Shown here: in pieces, positions 17,270-26,457 of the stretch
Layout of the letters: each line of letters opens with the position of its first letter
Position numbering within the stretch: the stretch's first letter is position 1
NCBI RefSeq assembly: GCF_963677005.1
Contig: NZ_OY781616.1
Coordinates: forward strand, 2,613,001-2,677,000
Direction of reading: 5' to 3'
Source of the DNA: Maridesulfovibrio sp.
GTDB lineage: Bacteria > Desulfobacterota > Desulfovibrionia > Desulfovibrionales > Desulfovibrionaceae
DNA length: 64,000 nt
Program-made: the position numbers and the translations under genes
The notes under the pieces: generated by a model
Databases searched by the model: none
What the model saw: only the letters and a program-made list of their open reading frames with translations
What the model was told of the DNA's origin: nothing

Positions 17270-18358
17270 TCAAAAATTATACAGATTCATATTGGGCGAT
17301 ATGCTCAAGGGCATGCCCGGACTGATATGTTCTTTGGCCAGCCGGCGGACATCATCCATGGTTTTCGCCGTGGAAAAGACCGCCTGCAGACTGTGACCAA
17401 ACCTGAAATTGGCGGCAAAATAGACCATGAACAGGTGAAACCGCTTGATTCCCCTGATCGGATCGAAGTCCTGCTCCAAAGCGTCTGCCATACGCAGGAC
17501 GTATTCCTGAAAAACATTTTCATCGGGCGCGCAGCCGGTTGTCCATTGGGCAAACAACCATGGCCGGGCCACAGCCATACGGCCCACGGAAACACCGTCG
17601 CAGCCGGTCGAGTCCAGCATATCCTGACAGTGCTGCGGAGTGGTCACATTGCCATTGCCAAAAACTGGAATGGAGACCGCTTCTTTGATTGAACGGATGT
17701 GATCAATGATGGGGGGACGGGTGCGTTTGTCCGGGGCCACACGCGGATGGAAGACCAGACAATCCACGCCGACAGCCTCAAGCTCTCTGGCCAGTGCCAC
17801 TGCCGGAGCAATGTCCCTAGACCAGCCGGTACGGAATTTTACAAAGACCGGAATGGATACCGCCTTTCGCACCGCTTCCACCATGGAAACTGCTTTTTCA
17901 GGCGTCTTGAGCAATGCGGCCCCGGCCTCGCGTTTGATCATTCCGCGCGCCGAGCAACCCATGTTGATATCCACGCCGAAGAAGCCTTCACGCTCCACCC
18001 GTTTTGCGGCAATCACCAACTCCTCCGCCGTGCCTCCCACCAATTGACAGACCAGACCGGGAAGTTCGCACTCCTGCCAGCTGAAAACCGGTGAGACACG
18101 CGGATTCTCTGTCGGCACAGCCTTGGCGTTGCACATTTCAGTGAAGGCCAGTCCGCAGGAACCATAATGGCCCAACACCTTGCGAAAGGCACTGTGAGTC
18201 AAGCCGGCCATGGGCGCCAGCCACAGACGATTTGGGATGGTTTTACCGCCAATGACAATGGGGGTGTTGAGCTGGGCCGCCAGCCGGGAAAAATCGGAAG
18301 GAATGGTTTTATTCATGGAGGCTGCAAGACTGGTTGTGGGTGTCATGAGATGCAGCAC
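17270..18358 (-). CDS. dus: tRNA-dihydrouridine synthase (Dus)
   Basis: About 362 residues from a GTG at 18358 (AGGA 6 nt upstream); the ATGs at 18346 and 18316 are alternatives. Flavin-barrel features: NRLWLAPMAGLTHSAFR, TEMCNAKA, FFGVDINMGCSARGMIKREAGAAL (read in parts), the FVKFRTGW phosphate-side motif and VFGNGNVTTPQHC. The catalytic Cys is in NMGCSARG. It reduces uridine to dihydrouridine in tRNA using FMN and NADPH. It follows the Crp/Fnr-like gene by 44 nt and is probably co-transcribed. Confidence 0.88.
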   Translation of the reverse strand: MLHLMTPTTSLAASMNKTIPSDFSRLAAQLNTPIVIGGKTIPNRLWLAPMAGLTHSAFRKVLGHYGSCGLAFTEMCNAKAVPTENPRVSPVFSWQECELPGLVCQLVGGTAEELVIAAKRVEREGFFGVDINMGCSARGMIKREAGAALLKTPEKAVSMVEAVRKAVSIPVFVKFRTGWSRDIAPAVALARELEAVGVDCLVFHPRVAPDKRTRPPIIDHIRSIKEAVSIPVFGNGNVTTPQHCQDMLDSTGCDGVSVGRMAVARPWLFAQWTTGCAPDENVFQEYVLRMADALEQDFDPIRGIKRFHLFMVYFAANFRFGHSLQAVFSTAKTMDDVRRLAKEHISPGMPLSISPNMNLYNF

Positions 18359-18402
18359 TGCGTATCCTGTTGTTGCGCAAGGGGCAAGCCTTCAAACGCG
18401 GC

Positions 18403-19089
18403 TCAGAGAATAAAAAACGGACTGGTGGAAAGTTCCTTGAGCCGCAGCTCGTCCAGAATTTCTATTGTTCCCCTTGATTTGGATATGAGGTCGGCTTCCT
18501 GCAGGCGCGAAATTACCCGTGCCGCAGTCTCCCGCGATATTCCGGTCATTTCTGCAACGTCATTGTTGGTCAGGGGCAGGTCTTTTCCAATGCGCGAGGA
18601 AAGCATTGTCAGCGCGTTCAGAATGCGAACTTCCGCGCTTTCATCAATTATATCAAGGATACGGGTGTATGCACCGTCCAGCATATCTCCCATCCAGGAA
18701 AGTATTCCGGCCGTAACTTCAGGGCAGCGCAGAACCCGGTAACGGAAAACAGTGCAGGGAATGGCAATGATGGAAGTCGGTTCGGCCACACGGGCGGAAA
18801 ACAGCCGCGGGCTGGCTTTGAAACAGGTTACGGCGTTAAGGGGAACGCCTCGCACAGCGATGAGGTAAGTGAAAACCTTGCCTGATGGAGCTTCCTTGGA
18901 CAGAACCACCCGGCCGCTTTCCACAATGTAAAAAAATTCCGATTCATCACCGGCCCTGAAAACATAGGAGCCCTTTTCAAAGAATATTCTTTTGGCATTA
19001 GCGGCCAGTTCTTCAAGGGCTTCCTGCGGGGCGTGCTTCAGGTTGATGTCTTCACGCAGAGTTTCTATAATTTTTTCCTGATCGTTCAT
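18403..19089 (-). CDS. Crp/Fnr family transcriptional regulator
   Basis: 228 residues: a cyclic-nucleotide-type beta-barrel (about 20-120, with YIVESGRVVLSKEAPSGK), a dimer helix, and a Crp-type helix-turn-helix (about 170-215, LPLTNNDVAEMTGISRETAARVIS read in parts). The N-terminus lacks the cysteines of classical FNR, so an Fe-S oxygen sensor is unlikely; heme or small-molecule sensing as in HcpR-like proteins is possible. Targets are not evident. Confidence 0.85.
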   Translation of the reverse strand: MNDQEKIIETLREDINLKHAPQEALEELAANAKRIFFEKGSYVFRAGDESEFFYIVESGRVVLSKEAPSGKVFTYLIAVRGVPLNAVTCFKASPRLFSARVAEPTSIIAIPCTVFRYRVLRCPEVTAGILSWMGDMLDGAYTRILDIIDESAEVRILNALTMLSSRIGKDLPLTNNDVAEMTGISRETAARVISRLQEADLISKSRGTIEILDELRLKELSTSPFFIL

Positions 19090-19280
19090 TATGAAATCCT
19101 GTTACGGGTTCAATAAATTTCCCAACCTAAATAGCAGGGTAAGAACTGGGGCTGTCCTTTTATAGCTGCTAAAAGCTTATGAAGCACTAATTCATGAAGA
19201 TCAAACAGTTTGTGGGTAAGATTCGACTCCAACATAAAAATTAATTTTTAAGAGTTCGACTTTCCCTCTTTGTGAAAATA

Positions 19281-19309
19281 ATGACAGACAAGACAAAAAG
19301 AGGTATAAT
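19281..19309 (+). promoter_or_regulatory. Probable promoter of the SecA-like gene
   Basis: ATGACA (19281-19286), exactly 17 nt, perfect TATAAT (19304-19309). This AT-rich spacer (19090-19412) otherwise holds only a 22-codon frame at 19311-19379. Confidence 0.6.
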
Positions 19310-19310
19310 C

Positions 19311-19379
19311 ATGATTAATATTAGAAAAATTTTTAATCTACATAAAAATCTCAAAAAGATCATTAGTCACGCGCTTTGA
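19311..19379 (+). CDS. Possible 22-residue basic peptide (doubtful)
   Basis: ATG at 19311 opens MINIRKIFNLHKNLKKIISH-AL and stops at TGA 19379, 33 nt before the SecA-like gene. AGAGG lies 7 nt upstream. A SecM-like leader peptide would be attractive here, but the best -10 box overlaps the ribosome site, so a transcript from that promoter would start after the ATG. May be chance in AT-rich DNA. Confidence 0.2.
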   Translation: MINIRKIFNLHKNLKKIISHAL

Positions 19380-19412
19380 TGCGTAAAAGCATAATGTTCA
19401 GAGGTATGGTGC

Positions 19413-21878
19413 ATGTTTGGAAAATTTTTTGGTAATCGCGAACCAGGATATAAAATTTTAAAAAAATATGCTCCACTCGTAAAGGAAGTTCTAAAGAAGC
19501 GTTCGCTCTTAGCTAAGCGTAGCGCTTCATATTGCGTAGAACAACTTGAAAAAATAAGAAGGGGTAAAGCACAACAATACACAAATATGACAAGGGTTCA
19601 AAAGGAAGCTGTGCTTTCTCATATTCTGGCCTTTGTTTGTCACTTATCAAAAGACATTTTAGGACTTTCTCCTAAGGAAACACAGGTAATAGCAAGTCTG
19701 GCAATGTATGACGGGCATGTTATTGAGATGAATAATGGAGAAGGAAAAACTTTGGCCGCAGCAATTGCTGCCATTTTGCATTATATTATACACAGTAACC
19801 CTGAAGAAACAACTAACTGTTCAATTCATATTGTAACAGCTCATGAATTCCTTGCAAAACGAGATGCCTTCTTAATGGAGCCATTATATACGGCAATAAA
19901 TATTACCATATCAGTTATAGGTAGTTCTATTGAAAATAACCATAGCGACAATGTATTTATTTCTAACTACGATGATGAAAACAAAAAAAAAGCTTATCGT
20001 AACGACATAGTGTATTCGTCTGCTACAAATTTATGTTTTGATTTTCTTAAAGACAACTTAAAATTTTATAAAGAACAAGTATGTCAACGCTCATTAGATT
20101 TTATTATTTTAGATGAAATAGACTTTATACTTATTGACAATGGAGGATCACTACACACAATTTCAAACCATATTAACAACTCTGAACAGAATATCAACAA
20201 AGCAACATTCTCATCGAGAATACATAAAATATTTCACAACGACAAGTATACATTTGCAGCTTTACTTGTAAAAAATATGCGCCCAGATGATCACTACAAC
20301 ATTAATTTTGAAGACAAATCAATCCTTATAAAATCTGCTTCCCTTAAGTACATTGGAAAAAAGTTAAAAGGAGAAGAGCTGCTCCTTTTTTCAGATATGC
20401 TTAGCGGCTTAATACCTCTCATGGAAAAAACTCTGGTTGCAAAACATTTTTATAAAGAGGGGGAGAACTACAGTGTCCAATCTGGACAAATACTTCCCCT
20501 TGATGAGAATGGCCGGATTCTTGACGACCAGGAATTTCCTGATGGACTCAGGCAGGCGCTAGAATTAAGACATGGATTTTCATCTTCTGCAGAAAGTAAG
20601 GTTGTAGCTAGAATCAGTATTCAACACTACTTTATGAAATATACTAAAATGGCTGGCATGAGTGGCACCATAAAGGAGTATGAAGACGAATTGCGAGAAA
20701 TTTATGGTGCACAGGTTGTTTGCATTCCCTCCTGCTTTATCAAATCACGTGAAGACTTGCCGGACAAAATTTTTGCTAGTGAAAAAGAACTGCTGGCAGC
20801 ACTCATGCGAGATGTGAAAAAACGGTTCAACCGAGGACAGCCTGTTCTTATTAACACACAGACTGGAACTTCAGCTGAAAGGATATCTATGTATTTGGCT
20901 AATTGCGGCATAGCCAACAAAGTTTTAGATGCTAAAAATCATAGAGAAGAATCGGCTATTATAGCACAGGCAGGGCAGCTTAAGGCTGTAACCATCTCGG
21001 CAATGATGGCCGGACGCGGTACTGATATTCGTTTAGGAGAAGGAGTAGAAAAACTTGGCGGACTACACGTCATTGGCGTTCAACGCAATGAAGAGGCACG
21101 CAGTGACAGACAACTTCGTGGCCGTGCTGGACGACACGGCAAACCAGGGTCATCGCAATTTTATATAAGTAATGGGTGCGATCTACTAAAACGCGCACGT
21201 GTGACAAATGTACTGCGAATAATTGATGATAATGGACTCGAAAGCAGAGCGGTTACCAGAGCCCTGAGTCGAGTACAGAAAAAAGTGCGCAGAGTAAAAT
21301 TTGAAAACAGAAAAAAAGTGTATGAAATGGATTCTATTTTGAATGGCATGCGGAATAGAATCTATGTGTTACGAAAGCTGGCTATGGACGCAGATTCAGA
21401 GGGTGTTGATGTTTTATTGGATAGGATAATAAAAAACGTAGTTAGAAGAATCGAAAGACCTTCATCTCAAGACGCTAAAGCCAGTTTGAGTGACATTAAG
21501 AACATTGAAGATTTTATAAATGATGAACTCGGTGCTAAAAGTTATAACTTTCCTTCCAGTGCATATAACTCTCCGAATGTTAGTGATCTTAACGAATGGG
21601 CTTGTTCAGTATTAACCGCTGAGTGTGAGCTTCTACGCGAAAAATCAGATTATTATGCAGAAATAATCAGATATTTTTTAATAGCATCTATCGACCAGTC
21701 ATGGGCAAGTTATCTGCAAAGCGAAGAACAATTAAAGTCTGAAATGTCATGGCAACAACTCGGAGCAAGCGATGCAATGGGCTGGTTTGCATCAATGAGT
21801 GAAAGATTATTTGAGGAAATGTTGGCCGATGTTGAACGCAGTACGCTGACGACTCTTTTGCACCTAAGAATTGAATAG
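19413..21878 (+). CDS. Divergent SecA-like preprotein-translocase ATPase
   Basis: 821 residues. Motor motifs in order: MNNGEGKTLAA (Walker A, about 110), HIVTAHEFLAKRDA, YSSATNLCFDFLKDNL, DEIDFILIDNGG (Walker B, about 235), AGMSGTIKEYEDELREIYG, VLINTQTGTSAER, AMMAGRGTDIRLGEG and RSDRQLRGRAGRHGKPGSSQFY. All correspond to housekeeping SecA blocks, but the crosslinking region is much altered and the C-terminal Cys-rich zinc tail is missing. It reads like an accessory SecA. Base composition is clearly more AT-rich than the flanks. The next gene encodes an unknown polytopic membrane protein on the same strand. Fold sure; cargo and role unknown. Confidence 0.8.
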   Translation: MFGKFFGNREPGYKILKKYAPLVKEVLKKRSLLAKRSASYCVEQLEKIRRGKAQQYTNMTRVQKEAVLSHILAFVCHLSKDILGLSPKETQVIASLAMYDGHVIEMNNGEGKTLAAAIAAILHYIIHSNPEETTNCSIHIVTAHEFLAKRDAFLMEPLYTAINITISVIGSSIENNHSDNVFISNYDDENKKKAYRNDIVYSSATNLCFDFLKDNLKFYKEQVCQRSLDFIILDEIDFILIDNGGSLHTISNHINNSEQNINKATFSSRIHKIFHNDKYTFAALLVKNMRPDDHYNINFEDKSILIKSASLKYIGKKLKGEELLLFSDMLSGLIPLMEKTLVAKHFYKEGENYSVQSGQILPLDENGRILDDQEFPDGLRQALELRHGFSSSAESKVVARISIQHYFMKYTKMAGMSGTIKEYEDELREIYGAQVVCIPSCFIKSREDLPDKIFASEKELLAALMRDVKKRFNRGQPVLINTQTGTSAERISMYLANCGIANKVLDAKNHREESAIIAQAGQLKAVTISAMMAGRGTDIRLGEGVEKLGGLHVIGVQRNEEARSDRQLRGRAGRHGKPGSSQFYISNGCDLLKRARVTNVLRIIDDNGLESRAVTRALSRVQKKVRRVKFENRKKVYEMDSILNGMRNRIYVLRKLAMDADSEGVDVLLDRIIKNVVRRIERPSSQDAKASLSDIKNIEDFINDELGAKSYNFPSSAYNSPNVSDLNEWACSVLTAECELLREKSDYYAEIIRYFLIASIDQSWASYLQSEEQLKSEMSWQQLGASDAMGWFASMSERLFEEMLADVERSTLTTLLHLRIE

Positions 21879-21892
21879 AAAGTTTTTGGTTG

Positions 21893-21918
21893 TGTGACCC
21901 AAAACTCTCTAAATTTTA
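21893..21918 (+). promoter_or_regulatory. Stem-loop between the SecA-like and membrane genes
   Basis: AGTTTTTGG pairs with CCCAAAACT around a short loop just after the SecA-like stop. There is only a weak T-rich tail, so this could be an attenuator lowering expression of the second gene rather than a full terminator. Confidence 0.35.
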
Positions 21919-22007
21919 TCCATAAAACTCTCACTATAGCATGTAGAGATCTAACCGTTATGTATGGGATACTTTGTGCGCTTTAATTTATTAAAGGGAC
22001 TCTTATT

Positions 22008-23702
22008 ATGGAAGAAATTGGTTGGCCAGAATTAATCAGGCATTCACGTCTCAGCATACTGCTAACCCAAGGGTTAAGGGGAGTAGCTAGGATTTCTTTC
22101 TGGAATTCTGTGATACTGTTTATAGCCATATGTTTTTTTTATAAATTTATTGTTGTTTACGCAGTCATTCCAGACGCAAACATATCAGCAGTTCAAAATA
22201 CGATCAAACAATGGTGGTTTTTCGATTACATAGATCTGTTTATAACAGGAGGGGCTTTTCGCGCAGCCAGCATTTTTAGCCCTGGAATTATCAGCCTATT
22301 TCCAATGTTTTTTATCGCGGGATTCAGTAAAAAGAAACCAACATTCCTTTTCGGACGCTACGAATTTGTGCTTGTATGCGTCATTGTGTTCATTATTAGT
22401 GGTTGGTTTAGAATGCAGGGAATAATCCCTGGTGATTTTTGGCATTTTGGAGTCTCTGCTACAGGAATGTTGGCAGCATCATATGTTTTACGATTGCTCT
22501 GGCTTGGAATGTTGAAAAAAGGTTTACCAAATCTTGTTTCCATTTTTGGTGTATACGTTGCGTTTGACTTTTTCAAGGCAGCCATATTGCAGTATAATTA
22601 TTACAGAATTGCTTTCTCATTTATATTCTTTGTTCTGTTATTCACAGGATATATTGTACTGCGTCAAAAAAAAGTTACTTTCCATGTTAAATCTCTGCGA
22701 TCAAATAAAGTCTGTGCTTCAGAATTAAATTTGCCTTGGTGCAGTGTTGCTTTTTTGCTTAACGTTACACGAGCCACTGCAGCCTATTCTATACTTTTAA
22801 ATGCCTCAGCTAGTGTCTTTATACCTAAATTTTCTCCTGAGATATCATGGTTCATTCCATGTTTGTTGCTCCCGTTCATTCTTGTGCTCTCTTACTTTAG
22901 TGTCGGTCAAGAATTGTTTGCATTGCTTGAAGGTGTTGATTGCGTTGCGCTTGCAAGTTCATTACGGACAAACTATTTTATGATTAATCGTATTTGCCCA
23001 GGACATGATACGGAACTGTTCCTAAGAAAAAAAACATCGACCCTTTCGCGCAATGGATTTGTAGCATGTTTTGTCGTTATATTTGTTTTTTCATGCTTTT
23101 ATAGTCTGTATTTGCTCTTACCAGGAGAAGCCTCTATTCCTTGCGGAATGTATGGAACAATCAATACGTATGTATCTATATTGTTGTTGTGTGTAACTTT
23201 TGTAGAGATGAGTTTAAAACTAGGTTCAAGAAAAATTAATAAATACAAATGGGTCTATGGCGGATCTAGCACTATGGCGGTTAATATTGTGCAGCTTAGT
23301 TCTGGTCAGAACGAAATGGGCCCAGAGGCGAACTGGTTATCAATATTCAACCCAGAACATCGTGAAAGAATTCAAAATGTATTGTCCCAAAAAAAAGGGG
23401 TTCGGCAGTGTTGGGGAGTGATGCAAATTATGCTGGACAGCAGTAATACAGGGACAAAATTTTCTCTGCTGCTAATATTCGTTACGTCATTAATTGCGGT
23501 TTTCTCGTTCTGGGCACTTAATGTAATGATATGCAAATTCATTCTTCCAAATATCACACCAAATCTAAAAGAATACTTGGGAGAAATTTATTCGTATGGA
23601 GCAGTTTTTGCTTCGCTGGTAGCTCTTCAGATTAAACTTTTCAGGCCAGATATTATAAGACCTTTTAGTAAATTAAAAGATTTTCTCTTTAAACGTGAGT
23701 AG
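22008..23702 (+). CDS. Unrecognised polytopic membrane protein paired with the SecA-like ATPase
   Basis: 564 residues with about 11-12 hydrophobic segments (near 30-52, 75-103, 120-138, 150-172, 178-193, 200-222, 245-270, 280-305, 348-372, 382-402, 475-510 and 523-542). A hydrophilic stretch of about 70 residues (405-472) contains WVYGGSSTMAVNIVQ, PEANWLSIFNPEHRERI and CWGVMQIMLDSSNTG. I do not recognise a family; it is not SecY, whose plug and conserved segments are absent. AAAGGGA stands before the ATG. Same AT-rich composition as the SecA-like gene 130 nt upstream, so the two probably arrived and work together. Confidence 0.65.
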   Translation: MEEIGWPELIRHSRLSILLTQGLRGVARISFWNSVILFIAICFFYKFIVVYAVIPDANISAVQNTIKQWWFFDYIDLFITGGAFRAASIFSPGIISLFPMFFIAGFSKKKPTFLFGRYEFVLVCVIVFIISGWFRMQGIIPGDFWHFGVSATGMLAASYVLRLLWLGMLKKGLPNLVSIFGVYVAFDFFKAAILQYNYYRIAFSFIFFVLLFTGYIVLRQKKVTFHVKSLRSNKVCASELNLPWCSVAFLLNVTRATAAYSILLNASASVFIPKFSPEISWFIPCLLLPFILVLSYFSVGQELFALLEGVDCVALASSLRTNYFMINRICPGHDTELFLRKKTSTLSRNGFVACFVVIFVFSCFYSLYLLLPGEASIPCGMYGTINTYVSILLLCVTFVEMSLKLGSRKINKYKWVYGGSSTMAVNIVQLSSGQNEMGPEANWLSIFNPEHRERIQNVLSQKKGVRQCWGVMQIMLDSSNTGTKFSLLLIFVTSLIAVFSFWALNVMICKFILPNITPNLKEYLGEIYSYGAVFASLVALQIKLFRPDIIRPFSKLKDFLFKRE

Positions 23703-23739
23703 TTGTAGAGTCTTGCCTATTACATTTAATTCCAAAGCA

Positions 23740-23771
23740 AAAGGATACCGACCACATGATCGGTATCCTTT
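23740..23771. terminator. Bidirectional terminator
   Basis: AAAGGATACCGA and TCGGTATCCTTT form a 12-bp perfect stem with A and T tails on both sides, between the convergent membrane-protein and dipeptidase genes. It marks the right end of the AT-rich block. Confidence 0.75.
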
Positions 23772-23804
23772 CCAATACGTAATAATTACGGGAGAAAGAC
23801 TCTA

Positions 23805-24608
23805 TTACCCACCGGCAGTGACCAGAGCGGTTATGTCATTTCCGGACGAGCACGGTATCAGGGCTTCGAATGTATTCAGGGTTATGATTCGCGGACCGTA
23901 TAGGGCATACTGCTTGTTTTTAAGGAATCCCCACCTCTGGGTCCCGTATTCGAAATGCCACCATTCGCCGTGGTAATTTACAAAACCGGCCTTAATCATG
24001 ACGTCATAAAGAAGACGCCGGTTGTAGAGGGCTTCCTGTTCCTCTTCCAAGAGCTTCTCTCCCTTTTCAATCCGCTCTTCAAAATAACGCGTATTTGAAA
24101 CCGGACCGGGATAATCAAAAGGAGCACCCATGGCCAGCGGGACACCGTCGACAGAAGCGATGGTCAGGTCTACCGCTCCCCCGGTGGAGTGCGGAGAAGG
24201 CCGAGTGCTGTTCAGACTCGGCGGTGCCACGAATTCTTCGGTCATTTTCTTTATCCGCCCGGCATCAAAGTCCGGGTACGCCTTTTCAAGCGCATTACGG
24301 CAGGCATCGAACAGCGCCGTCTGCGTTTCCTTGCTGCGCCAGGCATCGAGGATCACAAGCCGCAATCCCTTGGGCAGCAGGGAATTGGCCGCAAGCAGCA
24401 TCCTGCGGATCTCGTCACGGGCATAGCAGTCCGGCAAAGCCTTCTCTATGCCTGCGGAATAATAAGCCGGGCGTACAAGAATCTGATTTTCGGCCAGTGA
24501 AAGCGGCAGCAGTCTTTCGCCGTTTTCCCTTATCTCGATGGTGAAGACGTCACTCCAATTCGGTGTAGCTGCCGGAGGAATTCCCGGCAGGTCCATTCGT
24601 TGCTGCAT
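23805..24608 (-). CDS. ddpX: D-alanyl-D-alanine dipeptidase (VanX/DdpX-like, M15 family)
   Basis: 267 residues from ATG 24608, chosen because AAGGGG lies 6 nt upstream; an upstream in-frame ATG at 24656 lacks a good site. M15 zinc-peptidase motifs: VILDAWRS, SPHSTGGAVDLT (His and Asp ligands) and GEWWHFEYG (Glu catalyst and His ligand). No signal peptide, so cytoplasmic. It hydrolyses D-Ala-D-Ala or related D-dipeptides. It lies 66 nt after the TRAP permease on the same strand, pointing to import and use of a D-amino-acid dipeptide or wall fragment rather than vancomycin resistance. Confidence 0.85.
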   Translation of the reverse strand: MQQRMDLPGIPPAATPNWSDVFTIEIRENGERLLPLSLAENQILVRPAYYSAGIEKALPDCYARDEIRRMLLAANSLLPKGLRLVILDAWRSKETQTALFDACRNALEKAYPDFDAGRIKKMTEEFVAPPSLNSTRPSPHSTGGAVDLTIASVDGVPLAMGAPFDYPGPVSNTRYFEERIEKGEKLLEEEQEALYNRRLLYDVMIKAGFVNYHGEWWHFEYGTQRWGFLKNKQYALYGPRIITLNTFEALIPCSSGNDITALVTAGG

Positions 24609-24674
24609 TGTTATCCCCTTGGAACAGGCTTCGGATGTGTATTCGGCATTAATCATTTTCAGTAAATTACCCTA

Positions 24675-25958
24675 TCAGTAACCGAGCATTTTCGGCAGCC
24701 ATGTTGAGATGGCCGGGAAGAATATCAGCATCAGCTGGCAGACAATAGCGACAAGCACGAACGGCCAGATATGCTTGAACATTTTTTCCAGCGGAACCGA
24801 CCCGATTGACGATACGATGTACACGCATGCGCCCATGGGCGGAGTTATCAGCGCGATAGTGATGTTCAGGGTCATAACAATCCCGAAATGCAGGGGATCA
24901 ATCCCGGCTGCAACAGCCAGCGGTGCGAAAACCGGGGTGAGCAGAACAAGCGCCGCGATTTCCTCCATGAACATGCCGACCACGAAAATGATCAGGCTCA
25001 TGAAAAGAAGTACCATTGAAGGCGTTTTCGCGTATTCAAGCACAATCGGGGCCAACTTCTGGGGAACCTGTTCCGAGGAAAGAATCCAGCCGACAATTGT
25101 TGCCGCGCCGATGACAACGAAGATTACGCTTGTCAGGCGCACAGTGTTTCCGAGAGCCTTGCAGACCGCTTTCCAACTGAGCTGACGAGTCCAGACAAAG
25201 CCGACAACAAGGACATAGAGACTTGCTACCGCGCCGGACTCGGTGGGTGTCATGAAGCCGAACAGGATACCGCCGATGATAATGCCCGGAGCAACCAGTG
25301 AAGTTATGGCCCCGCCGGTGGCAGAAAGAAGTTTGGAAAAGGAAAATTCCGAGTTCACGATAGGCAGGTCAAGCCGTGCGGCGCTGACTCTGTGCATGAG
25401 CATGAACGCGATCCCGAGGAGAAGTCCCGGCATAACTCCCGCTATGAACAGGGCTCCGACGTTTGTCTTTGTCATGGCCCCGAACAGGATCATGAAGATG
25501 CTTGGCGGAATGATGGGTCCGATGAGCGAGCTTCCCGCGGTAAGACCTGCGGCATAGGAAGCGGGATATCCGCCTTTTTTCATTGCCGGGATCATGATTG
25601 AGCCCACGGCCGAGGCATCGGCGGCAGCTGAGCCGTTAACACCTGCGAAAATGATACTGGCAACAACGGTTACATAACCGAGTCCGCCTTTCAGATGCCC
25701 TACCAGAGCCTCGGCAAAGCGCAGCAGACGTTCGGTAAGACCGGCCGAGCCCATAAGCTCTCCGACCAGAATGAAGTAAGGGATGGCCAGAAGCGAAAAA
25801 GGTTCCATCCCGCCGTAAAACTGCTGGACCATAATGCGCAGCAGGGAGAAATCCCCGATGTATAAGAAACCGCTTATGGAAGTAACCAGCATGGACGCGA
25901 AAAGCGGCAGTCCGAAAATAAGCATCGTGAAGAATACGAGCAGCAGGATAATGGTCAT
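24675..25958 (-). CDS. dctM: TRAP transporter large permease (DctM)
   Basis: 427 residues, about 12 membrane segments. Typical DctM blocks: GGMEPFSLLAIPYFILVGELM, NGSAAADASAVGSIMIPAMKK, SLIGPIIPPSIFMILFG and TPTESGAVASLY. It forms the sodium-driven channel of a TRAP importer with the small permease, whose gene it overlaps by 4 nt. The downstream dipeptidase gene and upstream IclR gene suggest a catabolic substrate. Confidence 0.93.
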   Translation of the reverse strand: MTIILLLVFFTMLIFGLPLFASMLVTSISGFLYIGDFSLLRIMVQQFYGGMEPFSLLAIPYFILVGELMGSAGLTERLLRFAEALVGHLKGGLGYVTVVASIIFAGVNGSAAADASAVGSIMIPAMKKGGYPASYAAGLTAGSSLIGPIIPPSIFMILFGAMTKTNVGALFIAGVMPGLLLGIAFMLMHRVSAARLDLPIVNSEFSFSKLLSATGGAITSLVAPGIIIGGILFGFMTPTESGAVASLYVLVVGFVWTRQLSWKAVCKALGNTVRLTSVIFVVIGAATIVGWILSSEQVPQKLAPIVLEYAKTPSMVLLFMSLIIFVVGMFMEEIAALVLLTPVFAPLAVAAGIDPLHFGIVMTLNITIALITPPMGACVYIVSSIGSVPLEKMFKHIWPFVLVAIVCQLMLIFFPAISTWLPKMLGY

Positions 25959-26455
25959 CTGTTCTCCTCCTCACTGTTTATTTTCCGTACGGGAATGAAC
26001 TGCTGCAGCCCGTACTGGATCAGCATCAGCCCCATACCCACCGGAATGGACATGAGCGGAACGCTTTTCTTGATGCCCAGGGTCATGATGGTGAAAAGAC
26101 GCAGCTTGTAGGCATAGTTGTAGCCGTAGATGACCATGAAGATAAGAATTCCTATGAACACGGCCCGCCGGATGAAAGTCACGATCATTCGAGGAGTTCC
26201 GGGCAGTCTGTCCACAATGATGCGGATGGCCATGTGTTCTCCCCTCTTGAGGGCCGGAGCCGCTCCCAGCATGACTATCCAGACCAGAGTTATCTTGGCC
26301 AGATCCGTAGTCCACATGGGCGGGCGGTAGAATCGCCCGAAAACACCGAGCATGACATCCAGCATGTTTATCACGAGGAGCGCCCCGGCCCCGAACAGGC
26401 AGAGGCGCTCAAGGATGTCAGAGGCTTTCTGGCAAAAGCCGGAGACAGTCGACAT
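25955..26455 (-). CDS. dctQ: TRAP transporter small permease (DctQ)
   Basis: 166 residues, four membrane segments, with the DctQ features RPPMWTTDLAKITLVWIVMLG and GEHMAIRIIVDRLPG. Partner of DctM in the membrane complex. Begins 2 nt after the binding-protein stop. Confidence 0.92.
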   Translation of the reverse strand: MSTVSGFCQKASDILERLCLFGAGALLVINMLDVMLGVFGRFYRPPMWTTDLAKITLVWIVMLGAAPALKRGEHMAIRIIVDRLPGTPRMIVTFIRRAVFIGILIFMVIYGYNYAYKLRLFTIMTLGIKKSVPLMSIPVGMGLMLIQYGLQQFIPVRKINSEEENR

Positions 26456-26457
26456 AT

